A stretch of 8,135 nucleotides of DNA, from assembly GCA_937864275.1 (NCBI GenBank), contig CALMIW010000640.1, positions 1 through 8,135 of the forward strand. The letters run 5' to 3'. Positions 7,808-8,135 of this stretch are shown here, one piece after another. The stretch is from an uncultured Dehalococcoidia bacterium (GTDB lineage Bacteria; Chloroflexota; Dehalococcoidia; Tepidiformales; Tepidiformaceae). The position numbers were made by a program, and so were the translations under genes. The notes under the pieces were generated by a model that had not been told where the DNA came from, made no database searches, and worked only from the letters and a program-made list of their open reading frames with translations. Within the stretch, counting starts at the first letter, position 1; every line of letters begins with the position of its first letter.

Positions 7808-7835
7808 TCAGCGGTGCTTCGGGCCCACACGGCAC

Positions 7836-7864
7836 CTCCGGACCAGTGGCGGGCGTGGCCGGAG
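7836..7864 (-). repeat. Inverted repeat (hairpin) upstream of the small ORF
   Basis: CTCCGG-A-CCA pairs with TGGCCGGAG across a 10-base loop, a 9-bp stem with one bulged A at 7842. In a leftward transcript it would form in the leader of the small ORF. No T-run follows on either side, so a terminator is unlikely. Confidence 0.35.
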
Positions 7865-7877
7865 TATCGGGAAACAC

Positions 7878-7885
7878 TGACGTCA
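7878..7885. promoter_or_regulatory. TGACGTCA palindrome between divergent promoters
   Basis: A perfect 8-base palindrome lies just upstream of the rightward -35 element and touches the leftward -10. It could be an operator for a dimeric regulator, but an 8-base palindrome can also arise by chance. Confidence 0.25.
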
Positions 7886-7911
7886 TAATAAGGGGCTTTA
7901 CCTCTTGACAA
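7885..7911 (-). promoter_or_regulatory. Possible leftward promoter for the small ORF
   Basis: The minus strand shows TTGTCA (7906-7911) and TATTAT (7885-7890), each five of six consensus bases, but separated by only 15 bases, shorter than optimal. It overlaps the rightward promoter elements, so the two directions could compete. Weak evidence. Confidence 0.25.
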
Positions 7912-7924
7912 ATGTCCCTATAAT
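7897..7924 (+). promoter_or_regulatory. Putative promoter for the rightward gene
   Basis: A perfect TATAAT at 7919-7924 has TTTACC (7897-7902, four of six) 16 bases upstream. A perfect TTGACA also occurs at 7905-7910, but only 8 bases from TATAAT, too close to serve as its -35. Transcription would start near 7931, about 35 bases before the GTG at 7966. This AT-rich patch stands out clearly from the GC-rich surroundings. Confidence 0.5.
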
Positions 7925-7965
7925 TCCGCTACCCAGAGGTGGTGGGCCTTTGGATACGGGGGAAC

Positions 7966-8135
7966 GTGACCACTCGCGCCCAGTCTGCATTTGTCAGTTG
8001 CCTGCTTGTTGCGCCCTCTGACTGCGAGACGCTCGGCTTCGTTCGGGCGCTCCATGGCGGTGGGATCGCCGTGCTCGAGCGGGAGCCGGGCTACAGCGCT
8101 TTGCAGCTCGCGCTCTCTCGCGAGTTCCGGGTCGT
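7966..8135 (+). CDS. Rightward gene, N-terminal fragment; possibly receiver-like
   Basis: The only plus-strand gene I accept; it is cut by the right edge after 56 codons. The GTG at 7966 has GGGGGA just upstream; an in-frame GTG at 7942 would add eight residues, but its AGAGG is only two bases away. The visible product contains a hydrophobic strand FVSCLLVAPSD, a helix-like ETLGFVRALHG, a short strand GIAVLERE, a second helix YSALQLALSRE and the beginning of another strand FRVV. This alternation, with an acidic residue after the first strand, resembles the beginning of a response-regulator receiver domain in degenerate form, but identity is not established. It is supported as a gene by the perfect -10 box upstream and an uninterrupted frame to the edge. 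Confidence 0.55.
   Translation, partial: MTTRAQSAFVSCLLVAPSDCETLGFVRALHGGGIAVLEREPGYSALQLALSREFRV

Noticed and set aside
7905..7924. TTGACA and TATAAT as one canonical promoter
   Set aside because: Only 8 bases separate them, far below the 16-18 needed; TTTACC at 7897-7902 fits the TATAAT better.

Overview
This is a GC-rich bacterial window (GC-ending codons, many GTG starts) that is almost entirely coding. Ten tightly packed genes plus an eleventh that runs off the left edge lie on the minus strand. Gene content (a split B12-dependent methylmalonyl-CoA mutase, a TIGR03936-type protein, FtsB/DivIC-like and TilS genes in one run) would fit a Chloroflexota or similar high-GC lineage. That placement is inference; no rRNA or other phylogenetic marker is present.

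Reading in the direction of transcription (right to left): a putative promoter and leader hairpin (about 7616-7558) precede the large catalytic subunit of methylmalonyl-CoA mutase (5871-7526). Then come a DinB/ClbS-like four-helix protein whose start overlaps the mutase stop, methylmalonyl-CoA epimerase, two further VOC-fold proteins, the separate B12-binding subunit of the mutase (3648-4055) and the MeaB GTPase chaperone (2712-3647). Together these form the propionyl-CoA to succinyl-CoA branch: the epimerase makes (R)-methylmalonyl-CoA, the two-subunit mutase converts it to succinyl-CoA, and MeaB loads and protects the B12 cofactor. No propionyl-CoA carboxylase lies in the window.

The same strand continues without an evident terminator into housekeeping genes: a TIGR03936/DUF2344 protein, a GNAT acetyltransferase, a histidine phosphatase, an FtsB/DivIC-like septum protein and the N-terminal 170 codons of TilS (tRNA-Ile lysidine synthetase). 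Most junctions overlap by 1 or 4 bases or are nearly abutting, so this reads as one long translationally coupled operon.

At the right end a short, unrecognised minus-strand ORF (7625-7807) and the start of a plus-strand gene (7966 onward, cut by the window edge) are transcribed divergently from a 158-base intergenic region holding promoter-like elements, a TGACGTCA palindrome and a hairpin. There is no rRNA, tRNA, mobile element or CRISPR array that I can see, and no gene-free stretch longer than 300 bases. The most unusual point is the pair of VOC proteins between epimerase and B12 subunit: both keep the epimerase fold signature but have lost metal-ligand positions.
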